Origin: Caulobacter sp. 73W
GTDB lineage: Bacteria; Pseudomonadota; Alphaproteobacteria; Caulobacterales; Caulobacteraceae
Length of the DNA: 64,000 nt
Assembly (NCBI RefSeq): GCF_041021955.1
Contig: NZ_CP158375.1
Span: 2,108,001 to 2,172,000, forward strand
Direction: 5' to 3'
This document shows positions 45,802 to 54,507 of this stretch, in pieces. The notes below the pieces were generated by a model. The model saw only the letters and a list, made by a program, of their open reading frames with translations. It did no database searches and was not told the DNA's origin. Numbering within the stretch: position 1 is the stretch's first letter; the number at the start of each line of letters is the position of its first letter. Both the position numbers and the translations under genes were made by a program.

Positions 45802-46647
45802 ATGCGATCCATGCCCCGCGCCCTCCTCATCGCCGTCGCCCTTTCCGCAGCGCCCTTCCTGGCTTTCGCCGAAACCACGTCTCCCGCCGAGGTGATCGCG
45901 GCCGAACGCGCCTTCGCCGCCGACGGCTTCGCAAACGGCGTAAAAGCGTCCTTCCTTCGGCACATGACCGATGACGCCCTGATGTTCGTGCCGGGTCCCG
46001 TCAACGCCAAGGCCTTCTTCGAGGCGCAGAGCGGAACCGGCGAGCCGCAGATCAAGTGGTGGCCGATCTTCGCCGGAATCGCCCGCAGCGGCGATCTGGG
46101 CTTCACCACCGGCCCGGCCGAATACAACGGCAAGCGCGGCGGCCACTATTTCACCGTCTGGGCCAGACAGGCCGACGGAACCTGGAAGTGGGTCTATGAC
46201 GGCGGTCCGCGCGCCACCTCCGCGGGTCAGCCGGGACCCGAGAGCGAGCCCGTTGCCCTGCCGGTCGCCAGGGGCGGCGCGGGTTCGGCGCAGAAGGCCT
46301 TCGCCCAGGTCCAGGCGGCCGAAGCCGCCCTCGCCAAGGCAGCTCTCACGGATTCCAAGGCCGCCTACCTCGCCGTCCTGGCCGGGGAAGCCCGCCTGAC
46401 GAGCTCCAAGGCCCCTTTGCCCGCCACCCCGGCGGCCGTCTCCGCCGAACTGGACACCCGCGCCAAGTCTATCACCTTCGCGTCGAAAGGCGGCTCGGCC
46501 TCCACGGCCGGCGATCTGGCCTGGACCTGGGGCGACGCCGATTGGACGGGGACGGATGGCAAGTCGGCCAAGGGACACTATGTTCGGATCTGGCAGACGC
46601 GGCCGGAAGGCTGGCGTCTGGTTTATGATCAGATCCTACCGGCTTGA
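45802..46647 (+). CDS. exported two-domain NTF2/SnoaL-like (DUF4440-type) protein
   Basis: A 281-residue exported protein with a signal peptide ([19 protein letters not shown], cut near residue 23). It contains two similar halves: residues about 25-140 ([19 protein letters not shown] ... [17 protein letters not shown]) and about 160-280 ([19 protein letters not shown]), each ending in the W-x-Y-D strand common to DUF4440/SnoaL-like folds. No catalytic residues are recognisable. It lies between hslV and hslU, and its TGA overlaps the hslU ATG (TGATG), so it must be on the hslVU transcript. The start could be ATG 45802 or 45811. Confidence 0.7.
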   Translation: MRSMPRALLIAVALSAAPFLAFAETTSPAEVIAAERAFAADGFANGVKASFLRHMTDDALMFVPGPVNAKAFFEAQSGTGEPQIKWWPIFAGIARSGDLGFTTGPAEYNGKRGGHYFTVWARQADGTWKWVYDGGPRATSAGQPGPESEPVALPVARGGAGSAQKAFAQVQAAEAALAKAALTDSKAAYLAVLAGEARLTSSKAPLPATPAAVSAELDTRAKSITFASKGGSASTAGDLAWTWGDADWTGTDGKSAKGHYVRIWQTRPEGWRLVYDQILPA

Positions 46648-47942
46648 TGACTGAATTCTCACCCCGCGAAATCGTCTCCGAACTCGACCGCTACATCGTT
46701 GGTCATCCCGAAGCGAAACGGGCCGTGGCCGTCGCCTTGCGCAACCGCTGGCGACGCCGGCGCCTGCCGGACGACCTGCGCGATGAGGTCACGCCCAAGA
46801 ACATCCTGATGATCGGCCCTACGGGCGTGGGCAAGACCGAGATCGCCCGCCGCCTGGCGCGCCTGGCCCAGGCGCCGTTCCTGAAGGTCGAGGCCACCAA
46901 GTTCACCGAGGTCGGCTATGTGGGCCGCGACGTGGACCAGATCATGCGCGACCTGGTGGAAAGCGCCCTGCTCATGGTGCGCGACCGCCGCCGGGCCGGC
47001 GTCCGCGCCAGCGCCGAGCGCGCGGCGGAGGAACGCATCCTCGACGCCCTGACCGGCCCCGGCTCCATCGCCGCCCGCGAAAGCTTCCGCAAGAAGCTGC
47101 GCGACGGCGACCTGAACGAAACCGAGGTCGAGATCCAGCTGGCCGACACCGGCGGTCCCAGCATGGACATCCCCGGCCAGCCCGGCGGCATCGGCGTGCT
47201 GAACCTGTCCGACATGATGAAGGCTTTCGGCGGCGGTCGCATGAAGACGGTCAAGATGACCGTCGCCGCGGCCCACGCGCCCCTGATCGCCGAGGAAAGC
47301 GACAAGCTGCTGGATCAGGAAGCCTTGACCCGCGAGGCCGTCGAGCTGGCCGAGAACAACGGCATCGTCTTCCTCGACGAGATCGACAAGGTGGCCAGCC
47401 GCTCAGACCGCGCCGGCGCCGATGTGTCCCGCGAAGGCGTGCAGCGCGACCTGCTGCCCCTGATCGAGGGCACCACCGTGGCCACCAAGCACGGACCGGT
47501 GAAGACCGACCATGTGCTGTTCATCGCCTCGGGCGCCTTCCATGTGGCCAAGCCGTCGGACCTGCTGCCCGAGCTTCAGGGGCGCCTGCCGATCCGGGTG
47601 GAGTTGAAGGCCCTGACCCGTGACGACTTCCGCCGCATCCTGACCGAGCCGGAAGCCAACCTGATCCGCCAGCACCAGGCCCTGATGGCCACCGAAGGCG
47701 TCGAGCTGACCTTCACCGAAGGCGCCATCGACGCCCTGGCCGACGCCGCCGTGGCGGTGAACGGCTCGGTGGAGAACATCGGCGCCCGCCGCCTGCAGAC
47801 GGTGCTGGAAAAGGTGACCGAGGAGATCAGCTTCACCGCCGGCGATGGCTCGCCCGCCCAGGTGACGATCGACGAGGCCTACGTCCAGGGACGTATCGGC
47901 GCCCTGGCCCAGAACGCCGACCTCAGCCGCTACATTCTCTAG
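46647..47942 (+). CDS. hslU: ATP-dependent unfoldase HslU
   Basis: AAA+ ring unfoldase that feeds HslV. From ATG 46647 (coupled to the upstream stop) it is 431 residues: [22 protein letters not shown], Walker [17 protein letters not shown] with [19 protein letters not shown], an I-domain (about 110-235), Walker [16 protein letters not shown] and the C-terminal activating tail ending SRYIL, which docks into HslV. Length and motifs are normal. Confidence 0.96.
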   Translation: MTEFSPREIVSELDRYIVGHPEAKRAVAVALRNRWRRRRLPDDLRDEVTPKNILMIGPTGVGKTEIARRLARLAQAPFLKVEATKFTEVGYVGRDVDQIMRDLVESALLMVRDRRRAGVRASAERAAEERILDALTGPGSIAARESFRKKLRDGDLNETEVEIQLADTGGPSMDIPGQPGGIGVLNLSDMMKAFGGGRMKTVKMTVAAAHAPLIAEESDKLLDQEALTREAVELAENNGIVFLDEIDKVASRSDRAGADVSREGVQRDLLPLIEGTTVATKHGPVKTDHVLFIASGAFHVAKPSDLLPELQGRLPIRVELKALTRDDFRRILTEPEANLIRQHQALMATEGVELTFTEGAIDALADAAVAVNGSVENIGARRLQTVLEKVTEEISFTAGDGSPAQVTIDEAYVQGRIGALAQNADLSRYIL

Positions 47943-47966
47943 GCGGCCTGGCTCTAGGCGGCTTGG
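47937..47966. repeat. 15-bp tandem duplication carrying the hslU and ada stop codons
   Basis: Two adjacent 15-base copies, CTCTAGGCGGCCTGG (47937-47951) and CTCTAGGCGGCTTGG (47952-47966), differ at one base. The first contains the hslU TAG, the second the stop of the convergent ada-like gene, each within CTAG. Confidence 0.75.
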
Positions 47967-48844
47967 GCGGCGGCCACGGCCTCCGAGCCCAGGATCGCGG
48001 CCTTGCGGGCCAAGCGCCAGTGATAGCCGGTCAGCCGGCCATCTTTGGCGATGGCCCGGTGGCAGGGGATCAGCAGGGCCAGGGGATTGGCTCCGATGGC
48101 CGCGCCCGTGGCCTGGAACGCCCGGGGCTTGCCGGCCCAGGCGGCCACCTGGCCGTAGGTGGCCGTCTCGCCGGCCGGGATGCGCAGCAGGGCCTTCCAC
48201 ACCTGGACGTGGAACGGGGGGCCGATCAGCACCACCGGCAGCGGGCTCTCCCCGCCCGCGAAGGCGTGCAAGGACATGGCGGCGGCGGCCTGGTCGTCGC
48301 GGATCCAATTGGCGGCCGGGAAGCGCCGATGCATGTCGGCGAAGGCCGCCTCTTCGCCCTCGGCCTCGGCGAAGCCCAGACCGGCCAGGCCGCGCGGGGT
48401 CATGGCGAACAGGGCCTTGCCGAACGGGGTCGGGGCCCAACCCCAGGTGAGCTCCAGCCCCTCGCCCCGACGGCGCGCCTCGCCCGGGGTCACCGCCTCA
48501 TGGGCGATGAACAGGTCATGCAGACGCGACGGTCCCGACAGCCCCGCGTCGAAGGCGGCGTCCAGGACGCTGGCCCCCGCGTCGAGCGACCGGCGCGCCT
48601 CCGCATGGGCGATGGCGGCCATGAAGGTCTTTGGGCTGACCCCCGCCCAGCGGGTGAAGGTGCGCTGGAAATGGAAGGGCGACAGGCCGGCGGCCTCGGC
48701 CGCCTCGTCCAGGCTCGGCCGCTCCAGCCAACGCTGCGCCAGCCAGTCCAAAGCCTGGGCCATACGGACGTAGTCCTGAGACTGGGTTTCGAGGCGGGCC
48801 AGGGGGTCCATGATGCTTTCGGAACGTTCGGCGTCGAACGGCAT
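47954..48844 (-). CDS. ada: Ada-like protein: AraC-type HTH fused to O6-alkylguanine-DNA methyltransferase
   Basis: A 296-residue suicide methyltransferase with a regulator domain. Residues about 30-115 form an AraC helix-turn-helix (LDEAAEAAGLSPFHFQRTFTRWAGVSPKTF); residues about 205-290 form the MGMT domain with the alkyl acceptor Cys in ALLIPCHRAIAKDG and GQVAAWAGKPRA before it. The N-terminal Ada domain with the four zinc cysteines that senses methylphosphotriesters is absent, so activation as in E. coli Ada is not expected. The ribosome site lies within one arm of a perfect 10-bp inverted repeat. Confidence 0.92.
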   Translation of the reverse strand: MPFDAERSESIMDPLARLETQSQDYVRMAQALDWLAQRWLERPSLDEAAEAAGLSPFHFQRTFTRWAGVSPKTFMAAIAHAEARRSLDAGASVLDAAFDAGLSGPSRLHDLFIAHEAVTPGEARRRGEGLELTWGWAPTPFGKALFAMTPRGLAGLGFAEAEGEEAAFADMHRRFPAANWIRDDQAAAAMSLHAFAGGESPLPVVLIGPPFHVQVWKALLRIPAGETATYGQVAAWAGKPRAFQATGAAIGANPLALLIPCHRAIAKDGRLTGYHWRLARKAAILGSEAVAAAQAA

Positions 48845-48853
48845 GACGATCTC

Positions 48854-48885
48854 CTCATGCCCCAGGACAGTTTTCGGGGCATGAG
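48854..48885 (-). promoter_or_regulatory. inverted repeat overlapping the ada ribosome binding site
   Basis: CTCATGCCCC (48854-48863) and GGGGCATGAG (48876-48885) are perfect 10-bp arms with a 12-base spacer, ending 10 bases before the ada ATG. On the coding strand the proximal arm reads GGGGCATGAG and runs into GAG, so the GAGGAG ribosome site would be partly buried in an RNA hairpin. As DNA it could be an operator, for example for Ada itself. Confidence 0.5.
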
Positions 48886-48930
48886 AAGGCTAGGCCCGCA
48901 CAAAGGTCAAATCAGCCCGGTTCTTGCGCC

Positions 48931-49965
48931 TCAGACGGGGGGAGGGTTGAGGCGCGAAAACCCCTCTTGCCTCTGATACGGCGAGTAGGGATAGGGCGCG
49001 GCGACAGCGCTGGCGGCGTCAAGGCGAGCAACCTGCTCCGATGTCAGATTCCACCCCACCGCGCCGAGGTTGTCGCGCAGTTGCGCCTCGTTGCGAGCGC
49101 CGATGATGACGCTGGAGACGGTCGGTCGCTGCAAAAGCCAGTTCAGGGCCACCTGGGGGACCGTCCGGCCGACATCTTGAGCGACAGCCTCCAGGGCGTC
49201 GATCACGTCGTAGAGCTTCTCGTCATTCACCACCGGGCCGAAACCGGCGGTCTCATGCAGCCGGCTGCCCTCCGGCAACGGCTGGCCGCGACGGATCTTT
49301 CCGGTCAGACGGCCCCAGCCCAAGGGACTCCAGACCAGCGCGCCTACGCCCTGATCGACGCCGAGCGGCATCAGCTCCCACTCATAGTCGCGACCGATCA
49401 GCGAATAGTAGGCTTGATGAGCCACATAGCGCGGCCACCCATGACGGTCGGCGGCGGCCAGGGATTTCATCAACTGCCATCCCGAGAAGTTCGACACGCC
49501 GACGTAGCGGACCTTTCCCGCCCGGACGAGGACGTCGAGGGTGGCCAGCACTTCTTCCACCGGAGTGCTGGCGTCGAAGGCGTGCAATTGCAGCAGGTCG
49601 ATGTGATCCGTATCGAGGCGCCGCAAAGCGTCTTCCACAGCCTTGATCAAGCGATAGCGCGAGGAGCCGGCATCATTGGGTCCATCCCCCATCGGCAGGG
49701 TCGTCTTGGTGGAGATCAGGACTTGGTCGCGACGCCCCTTGATCGCGGCCCCGAGGATCGCCTCGGACGCGCCGCTGGAATAGACGTCGGCGGTGTCGAA
49801 CAGATTGACCCCCGCTTCCAGGCAGACGTCGATCAGGCGGCAGGCCTCCGCAGCGTCGGTTTCGCCCCAGGCCTTGAACAGGGGTCCCTGGCCGCCGAAC
49901 GTGCCGGCTCCGAAACTGAGAACCGGAACCTTCAGGCCGGAAGCGCCAAGACGTCGATATTCCAT
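48931..49965 (-). CDS. aldo/keto reductase
   Basis: NADPH-dependent oxidoreductase of the AKR superfamily, 344 residues, (beta/alpha)8 fold. The catalytic Asp-Tyr-Lys-His are in NLFDTADVYSSG (Asp near 56, Tyr near 61), LISTKTTLPMG (Lys near 87) and LLQLHAFD (His near 128). VSNFSGWQL and the NADP-site SVIIGARNEAQLRDN match the YajO/TAS-like subgroup. Substrate unknown. Neighbours give no clue; it seems monocistronic. Confidence 0.9.
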   Translation of the reverse strand: MEYRRLGASGLKVPVLSFGAGTFGGQGPLFKAWGETDAAEACRLIDVCLEAGVNLFDTADVYSSGASEAILGAAIKGRRDQVLISTKTTLPMGDGPNDAGSSRYRLIKAVEDALRRLDTDHIDLLQLHAFDASTPVEEVLATLDVLVRAGKVRYVGVSNFSGWQLMKSLAAADRHGWPRYVAHQAYYSLIGRDYEWELMPLGVDQGVGALVWSPLGWGRLTGKIRRGQPLPEGSRLHETAGFGPVVNDEKLYDVIDALEAVAQDVGRTVPQVALNWLLQRPTVSSVIIGARNEAQLRDNLGAVGWNLTSEQVARLDAASAVAAPYPYSPYQRQEGFSRLNPPPV

Positions 49966-50054
49966 AGTCCATCTCCCATCAGCGATGGGGCTCAGATGGG
50001 CCGCCGGGTGACGAGGATTAGGCGGAGACCGGGAACATCACCTGTGACCCGTAG

Positions 50055-50534
50055 TCACGACTGGTGACGCTCCGCCCGCGCCCGCCGGATCGCCCGCTCC
50101 AGGGCGTCCGCGAAGGCGCCGCGTTCGTCGGGGCTGAGCGAACGGGCCACGGTCAGGGCCTTGTCGGACAGGCGGATGCGCACCCGCCGATCGTGGCCCC
50201 CGCCGTGCTCCAGGGCCACACGGGTGAAGGCGGTGGGCGAGGACCAGACGCGCCGCCGTCGGCCGGGGCTTTCGCGCAGCACCACCACCTGCTCCGCCGA
50301 CACCTGAACCCGCTCGGCCCGCTCCGACGCCCGGAAGCTGAGCTTGAAGGCCCACCAGATCGCCAGGACATCCAGGCCCAGGAAGATCGGCACAGGCCAC
50401 GCCCCAATCACGAACAGGAAGACGCCGAACAGGACATTGGCCGCCACCACAAAGCCGAGCAGCACCTTGAACCCGCCCGGCGACAGCGAGCGGTTCTGGG
50501 TGATCACGGCGTCCATGTAGAGGGTCGCGGTCAT
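50055..50534 (-). CDS. DUF2244 membrane protein
   Basis: A 159-residue inner-membrane protein of unknown function, DUF2244 family, from ATG 50534 (MTATLYMDAVITQNRSLSPGG). Two helices (about 20-38 and 43-62; FKVLLGFVVAANVLFGVFLF and PIFLGLDVLAIWWAF) are followed by a basic cytoplasmic domain. NRSLSPGGF and GLDVLAIWWAFKLSFR are family signatures. It is divergent from nth (57 bp), a neighbourhood commonly seen in Alphaproteobacteria. Confidence 0.85.
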   Translation of the reverse strand: MTATLYMDAVITQNRSLSPGGFKVLLGFVVAANVLFGVFLFVIGAWPVPIFLGLDVLAIWWAFKLSFRASERAERVQVSAEQVVVLRESPGRRRRVWSSPTAFTRVALEHGGGHDRRVRIRLSDKALTVARSLSPDERGAFADALERAIRRARAERHQS

Positions 50535-50591
50535 GGCCCCACCATGGCGCCTCTTTTCGCCAAGGCGAAGGCGCGGCATGGTCCGCCCCGC

Positions 50592-51308
50592 ATGAAAGCG
50601 CCCGCCCCCCAGATCACCGGTAAGACCGCTCGCAAACCCGCCCGGAAGCCCAAGAAGCGCCTGTCACCCGCAGAGCGCGCCAGGATCGACGAGATCTTCA
50701 CCCGCTTCGAGCGCTTCGAGGACGATCCAAAGACTGAACTGCGCTTCCACAGCCCCTACACCCTGGTGGTCGCTGTAGCGTTGTCCGCCCAGGCCACGGA
50801 CGTCTCGGTCAACAAGGCCACCGACAAGCTGTTCGCCGTGGCCGACACGCCGGAAAAGATGCTGGCCCTCGGCGAGGAGGGGCTGACCCCCTACATCGCC
50901 TCCATCGGCCTCTATCGAACCAAGGCCAAGAACGTCATCGCCCTGTCCCGCATCATCCTGGAGCAGCACGGCGGCGAAACGCCGCTTGACCGCGACGCCC
51001 TGCAGGCCCTGCCCGGAGTCGGGCGCAAGACGGCCAGCGTGGTGCTGAACGAACTGGGCATCGAGCCGGCCATCGCCGTCGACACCCATGTCTTCCGCGT
51101 CGCCCACCGTCTGAAGCTGTCCAGGGGAAAGACCCCAGACCAGGTGGAGCAGGACCTGTTCGCCATCGTGTCTGAGCCCTGGCTGACCCGCGCCCACCAC
51201 TGGCTGATCCTGCACGGGCGCTATGTCTGCATCGCCCGCAAGCCCCGCTGCCGCAACTGCATCATCGACGACCTGTGCCCGTCGAAGGAACTGTTTATCG
51301 AGGCGTAG
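50592..51308 (+). CDS. nth: endonuclease III
   Basis: DNA glycosylase/AP lyase for oxidised pyrimidines. The 238-residue protein from ATG 50592 has a short basic N-terminal extension (KTARKPARKPKKR), then the helix-hairpin-helix ALPGVGRKTASVVLNE with the catalytic Lys, the catalytic Asp in AIAVDTHVFRVAHRL, and the 4Fe-4S ligands CIARKPRCRNCIIDDLC (C-x6-C-x2-C-x5-C). An alternative ATG at 50544 would add 16 residues. A RhuM-family remnant begins directly after the stop. Confidence 0.95.
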   Translation: MKAPAPQITGKTARKPARKPKKRLSPAERARIDEIFTRFERFEDDPKTELRFHSPYTLVVAVALSAQATDVSVNKATDKLFAVADTPEKMLALGEEGLTPYIASIGLYRTKAKNVIALSRIILEQHGGETPLDRDALQALPGVGRKTASVVLNELGIEPAIAVDTHVFRVAHRLKLSRGKTPDQVEQDLFAIVSEPWLTRAHHWLILHGRYVCIARKPRCRNCIIDDLCPSKELFIEA

Positions 51309-51330
51309 ACGCCAACTTGCGCAAAGGCCG

Positions 51331-52177
51331 TTGGAGCACTGGCGGACAACTATCCGGAAATTCCGGATAGTTCGATCCGAGGGCGGCCGGCAGGTGTCCC
51401 GCGAAGTCCTTCACTACAACCTCGATGCCGTGATTGCGGTCGGGTATCGCGTCAGCTCGAAGCAAGGAACGTTCTTCCAGCGATGGGCCACGGGCGTTCT
51501 CGTACAGTTCGCGACCAAGGGTTTCGTCGTTGACGTAGAGCGGCTCAAGTCACGCAATGAGCACGACAAGGTCGCCGAACTTCGGGAAGTCATCCGAGAC
51601 ATTCGCGCTTCCGAAGCGATGTGTATGCGGAGCTTCGCAGCATCTGCGCACTTTGCCAGGACTATGAGCCAAGCTCCACCCAGGCGGTCACGTTCTACAC
51701 GCGGATGCGGCCAAGCTCTTTTACGCCGTCACCTCACACCCCATCGGAAATTCAGAAAAGCCGCGCGGACGCTGACCAAGCCCACATGGGTTTACAGACT
51801 TGGAGCGGCCGGGATGTGACCAAGCGCGAGGCCAAGGTGGCGAAGACCTATCTCGCGCCGGGAAAAATTCGGGAGCTGAACCGCTTACCACCATCCTGCT
51901 CGATATTTTCGATGATCAGGCCCAGATCGGAAAGCTGCTCACGATGGATCATGCCGCTGAGTTGCTCGACCGCCAGCTGAGCAACCTTGGGCGGCAGGTT
52001 CTTAACCCCGGCGGCCAGATAGACCATCGGAACGCAGAAGCCGCCGCTCTTCGAGAGTACGGCAAGTTCGACGACAGGAGGAAGGCCGCCCGAAAGGCCG
52101 CCATGGACGAGGAATACGCCGCCCTCAAGACAGCCGAGAAGGCCCTGCCCCAGGGTTCGCCCCGGCGCCGTCAGTAG
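51331..52177 (+). pseudogene. decayed RhuM-family virulence/phage-associated gene
   Basis: The region can be stitched into a RhuM-type (Virulence_RhuM) protein lacking its N-terminal part. Recognisable pieces in order: TIRKFRIV, EGGRQVSREVLHYNLD and VIAVGYRVSSKQGTFFQRWAT (51349-51550, frame 1); VYAELRSICALCQDYEPSS (51621 on, frame 3); RADADQAHMGLQTWSGRDVTKREAKVAKTYL (51765-51860) and TILLDIFDDQAQIGKLLTMDHAAELL (51890-51965, another frame), ending at TAG 52177. At least three frame changes (near 51618, 51707-51740 and 51885) and the missing first quarter show it is dead. RhuM genes are scattered on genomic islands and phages, so this is probably an old insertion between nth and the sugar-kinase gene. 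Intergenic sequence to 52258 shows nothing else. Confidence 0.8.
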
Positions 52178-52258
52178 CCGTTTTCACGCACGAAATTTGC
52201 CAGCGGCCCTCGCTTTCGCTAATCGGCGGGGTCAATTCCTTCCGAAAGATCCCCCTGC

Positions 52259-53248
52259 ATGACCGCCCGGTACGACGTCGCCGCCATCGGCAACGCCCTC
52301 GTCGACGTGATCGCCCCCTGCGAAGACGCCTTCTTGGAGGCGGAAAAGCTGGTGAAGGGGTCGATGCAGCTCGTCGATCAGGACTTCGCGGTTTCGCTCT
52401 ACGGCCGCATGGCGTCGGGGGTGGAGACCTCTGGCGGGTCGGGCGGCAACACCATCGCCGGCGTGGCCAGCCTGGGCGGCAAGGCTGTCTATCTGGGCAA
52501 GGTCGCAGATGACCAGCTAGGCGACATCTTTGCTCATGACATCCGCGCCATTGGCGTCGACTTCGACGTGCCGCGCCTGACCGGCGGTTCGGCCACCGGC
52601 CGCTGCATGATCAATGTCACCCCGGACGGCCAGCGCACCATGTGCACCTTCCTTGGCGCTTCCAACCAGCTGACCGCCGACGACGTGGATCCAGCGGTGA
52701 TCGAAGGCTCGCAGATCGTCTATCTGGAAGGCTACCTCTTCGATCCTTCCGAGGCGCGCGTCGCCTTCGCCAAGGCCGCCGCCCTGGCCCACGGCGCGGG
52801 CCGTCAGATCGCCTTCACCCTGTCCGACAGCTTCGTGGTCGATCGCCACTATGAGGCCCTGCGCGGCTTCGTGGAGACCCAGGTCGACATCGTCTTCGCC
52901 AACGAGGCGGAGCTGCTGTCGCTCTATCGCACCGACGACTTCGACGCCGCCGCCAAGCAACTGGCCGCCAGCGTGAAGATCGCCGCCGTCACCCGCAGCG
53001 AAAAGGGTTCGGTGGTGCTCGCCGGCGAGGCGCGTCAAGAGATCCCGGCCGAGGCCGTGGAGAAAATCGTGGACACGACCGGCGCTGGCGACCAATACGC
53101 AGCCGGGTTCCTCTACGGCCTCGCCAAGGGCAAGCCGCTGGCCGACTGCGGCCGGCTGGGCTCCATCGCGGCGGCCGAGGTGATCTCGCACTATGGCCCC
53201 CGTCCGCTGGTCTCGCTCGCCGAGCTGGTCGCGGCCAAGGGCCTGTAG
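52259..53248 (+). CDS. PfkB-family carbohydrate/adenosine kinase
   Basis: Ribokinase-fold kinase of 329 residues, close to the adenosine-kinase-like subgroup of Alphaproteobacteria. Substrate-site motifs NALVDVIAPCED (residues about 12-23) and GGSGGNTIAGVASLGG (about 60-75) are followed by the anion-hole/catalytic motif VDTTGAGDQYAAGFLYGLA with the base Asp (about 275). SLSRSEKGS-like TRSEKGSVV is the second PfkB signature. The specific sugar or nucleoside is not defined. It precedes hisB by 18 bp and may share its transcript. Confidence 0.9.
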   Translation: MTARYDVAAIGNALVDVIAPCEDAFLEAEKLVKGSMQLVDQDFAVSLYGRMASGVETSGGSGGNTIAGVASLGGKAVYLGKVADDQLGDIFAHDIRAIGVDFDVPRLTGGSATGRCMINVTPDGQRTMCTFLGASNQLTADDVDPAVIEGSQIVYLEGYLFDPSEARVAFAKAAALAHGAGRQIAFTLSDSFVVDRHYEALRGFVETQVDIVFANEAELLSLYRTDDFDAAAKQLAASVKIAAVTRSEKGSVVLAGEARQEIPAEAVEKIVDTTGAGDQYAAGFLYGLAKGKPLADCGRLGSIAAAEVISHYGPRPLVSLAELVAAKGL

Positions 53249-53266
53249 ACAGGAACGGAACGCATA

Positions 53267-53857
53267 ATGGCGCGCACGGCCGAAGTGGTCCGCGAGACCA
53301 AGGAGACGCAGATCCGCGTCTCGATCGATCTCGACGGGACCGGTAAATCGACGATCTCCACCGGCGTGGGCTTCTATGACCATATGCTGGAGAGCTTCGC
53401 GCGCCATGGCGGCTTCGACCTGACGGTCGAGACCAAGGGCGACCTGCACATCGACATGCACCACACCGTCGAGGACACCGGCATTGTGCTGGGCCAGGCG
53501 GTGAACAAGGCGCTGGACGGCTTCAAGGGCATCCGCCGTTTCGGTCACGCCTATATCCCGATGGACGAGACCCTGACGCGCTGCGCCATCGACCTGTCCA
53601 ACCGCCCGTACCTGATCTGGAAGGTGGACTTCACCCGCCCGAAGGTCGGGGAGATGGACACCGAGCTGTTCAAGGAATTCCACCACGCCTTCGCCATGAA
53701 CTGCGGCGCCTGCGTGCATCTAGAGACCCTGTACGGCGACAACACGCACCATATCGCCGAAAGCGGATTCAAGGCCCTGGCCCGGGCGCTGCGTCAGGCG
53801 GTCGAGATCGACCCCAAGACCGGCGGCCATGCCCCCTCCACCAAGGGCGTGCTGTAG
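53267..53857 (+). CDS. hisB: imidazoleglycerol-phosphate dehydratase
   Basis: Sixth step of histidine synthesis. The 196-residue monofunctional enzyme (no phosphatase domain) has the Mn-binding signatures [18 protein letters not shown] (about residues 36-53), [16 protein letters not shown] (about 65-80) and the C-terminal ENTHHIAE-like [20 protein letters not shown]. First his gene of the cluster hisB-hisH-hisA-hisF-hisE. Confidence 0.96.
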   Translation: MARTAEVVRETKETQIRVSIDLDGTGKSTISTGVGFYDHMLESFARHGGFDLTVETKGDLHIDMHHTVEDTGIVLGQAVNKALDGFKGIRRFGHAYIPMDETLTRCAIDLSNRPYLIWKVDFTRPKVGEMDTELFKEFHHAFAMNCGACVHLETLYGDNTHHIAESGFKALARALRQAVEIDPKTGGHAPSTKGVL

Positions 53858-53865
53858 GTTCATCC

Positions 53866-54507
53866 ATGCAGAGCGTCGCCCTGATCGACTACGGGTCGGG
53901 CAACCTGCGCTCGGCCGAACGGGCTCTCGTCGAGGCCGCGCGCCGTCGCGGGCTTTCCGTGGACGTGCGCGTAACCGCCGATCCCGACCTCATCGCCAAG
54001 GCTGACCGGGTGTTCCTGCCCGGCGTCGGCGCCTTCGCCTCCTGCCGCGAGGGGCTGGACGCCGCCGGGGTGGTCGAGGCCATGAACGAGGCGGTGAAGG
54101 TGCGGGGCGTTCCGTTCCTGGGGATCTGCGTCGGCATGCAGCTGCTGGCCACGCGCGGTCTGGAGTTTCGGATCACCCCCGGCTTGGACTGGATTTCGGG
54201 CGAGGTGAAGAAGCTCGAGCCGTCCGATCCGGCCCTGACCATCCCGCACATGGGCTGGAACGCGGTGGAGCGGGTGCGCGAGCATCCCCTGTTCGCCGAG
54301 GTGCCGGCCGCCTCGCCCATGTACTACGCCAACAGTTTCGCCCTGGACGCCGCCGACCCGGCGGACGTGATCGCCTACAGCGACCATGGCGGACGCTTCA
54401 CGGCGGCGGTGGCGCGGGGCAATGTGGCCGGCGCTCAGTTTCACCCGGAAAAGTCCCAGGACTCCGGTCTTTCCTTCCTCGCCAACTTTCTGGAATGGCG
54501 CCCATGA
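53866..54507 (+). CDS. hisH: imidazole glycerol phosphate synthase, glutaminase subunit HisH
   Basis: Supplies ammonia to HisF. The 213-residue class I glutamine amidotransferase has its nucleophile Cys in FLGICVGMQLLATRG (about residue 88) and the His-Glu pair in GAQFHPEKSQDSG (about 195). IPHMGWNAV is the HisH-specific oxyanion-region motif. The stop overlaps the hisA ATG (ATGA). Confidence 0.96.
   Translation: MQSVALIDYGSGNLRSAERALVEAARRRGLSVDVRVTADPDLIAKADRVFLPGVGAFASCREGLDAAGVVEAMNEAVKVRGVPFLGICVGMQLLATRGLEFRITPGLDWISGEVKKLEPSDPALTIPHMGWNAVERVREHPLFAEVPAASPMYYANSFALDAADPADVIAYSDHGGRFTAAVARGNVAGAQFHPEKSQDSGLSFLANFLEWRP

Noticed and set aside
51348..51372. 25-base near-perfect palindrome downstream of nth
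   Set aside because: It encodes T-I-R-K-F-R-I-V of the RhuM remnant; the symmetry follows from ATC CGG AAA TTC CGG ATA codons and need not be regulatory.
51496..51510. Third GTTC-N7-GTTC (LexA-like) match
   Set aside because: It lies inside the coding remnant of the RhuM gene, not near a start, and about one chance match is expected in 64 kb.
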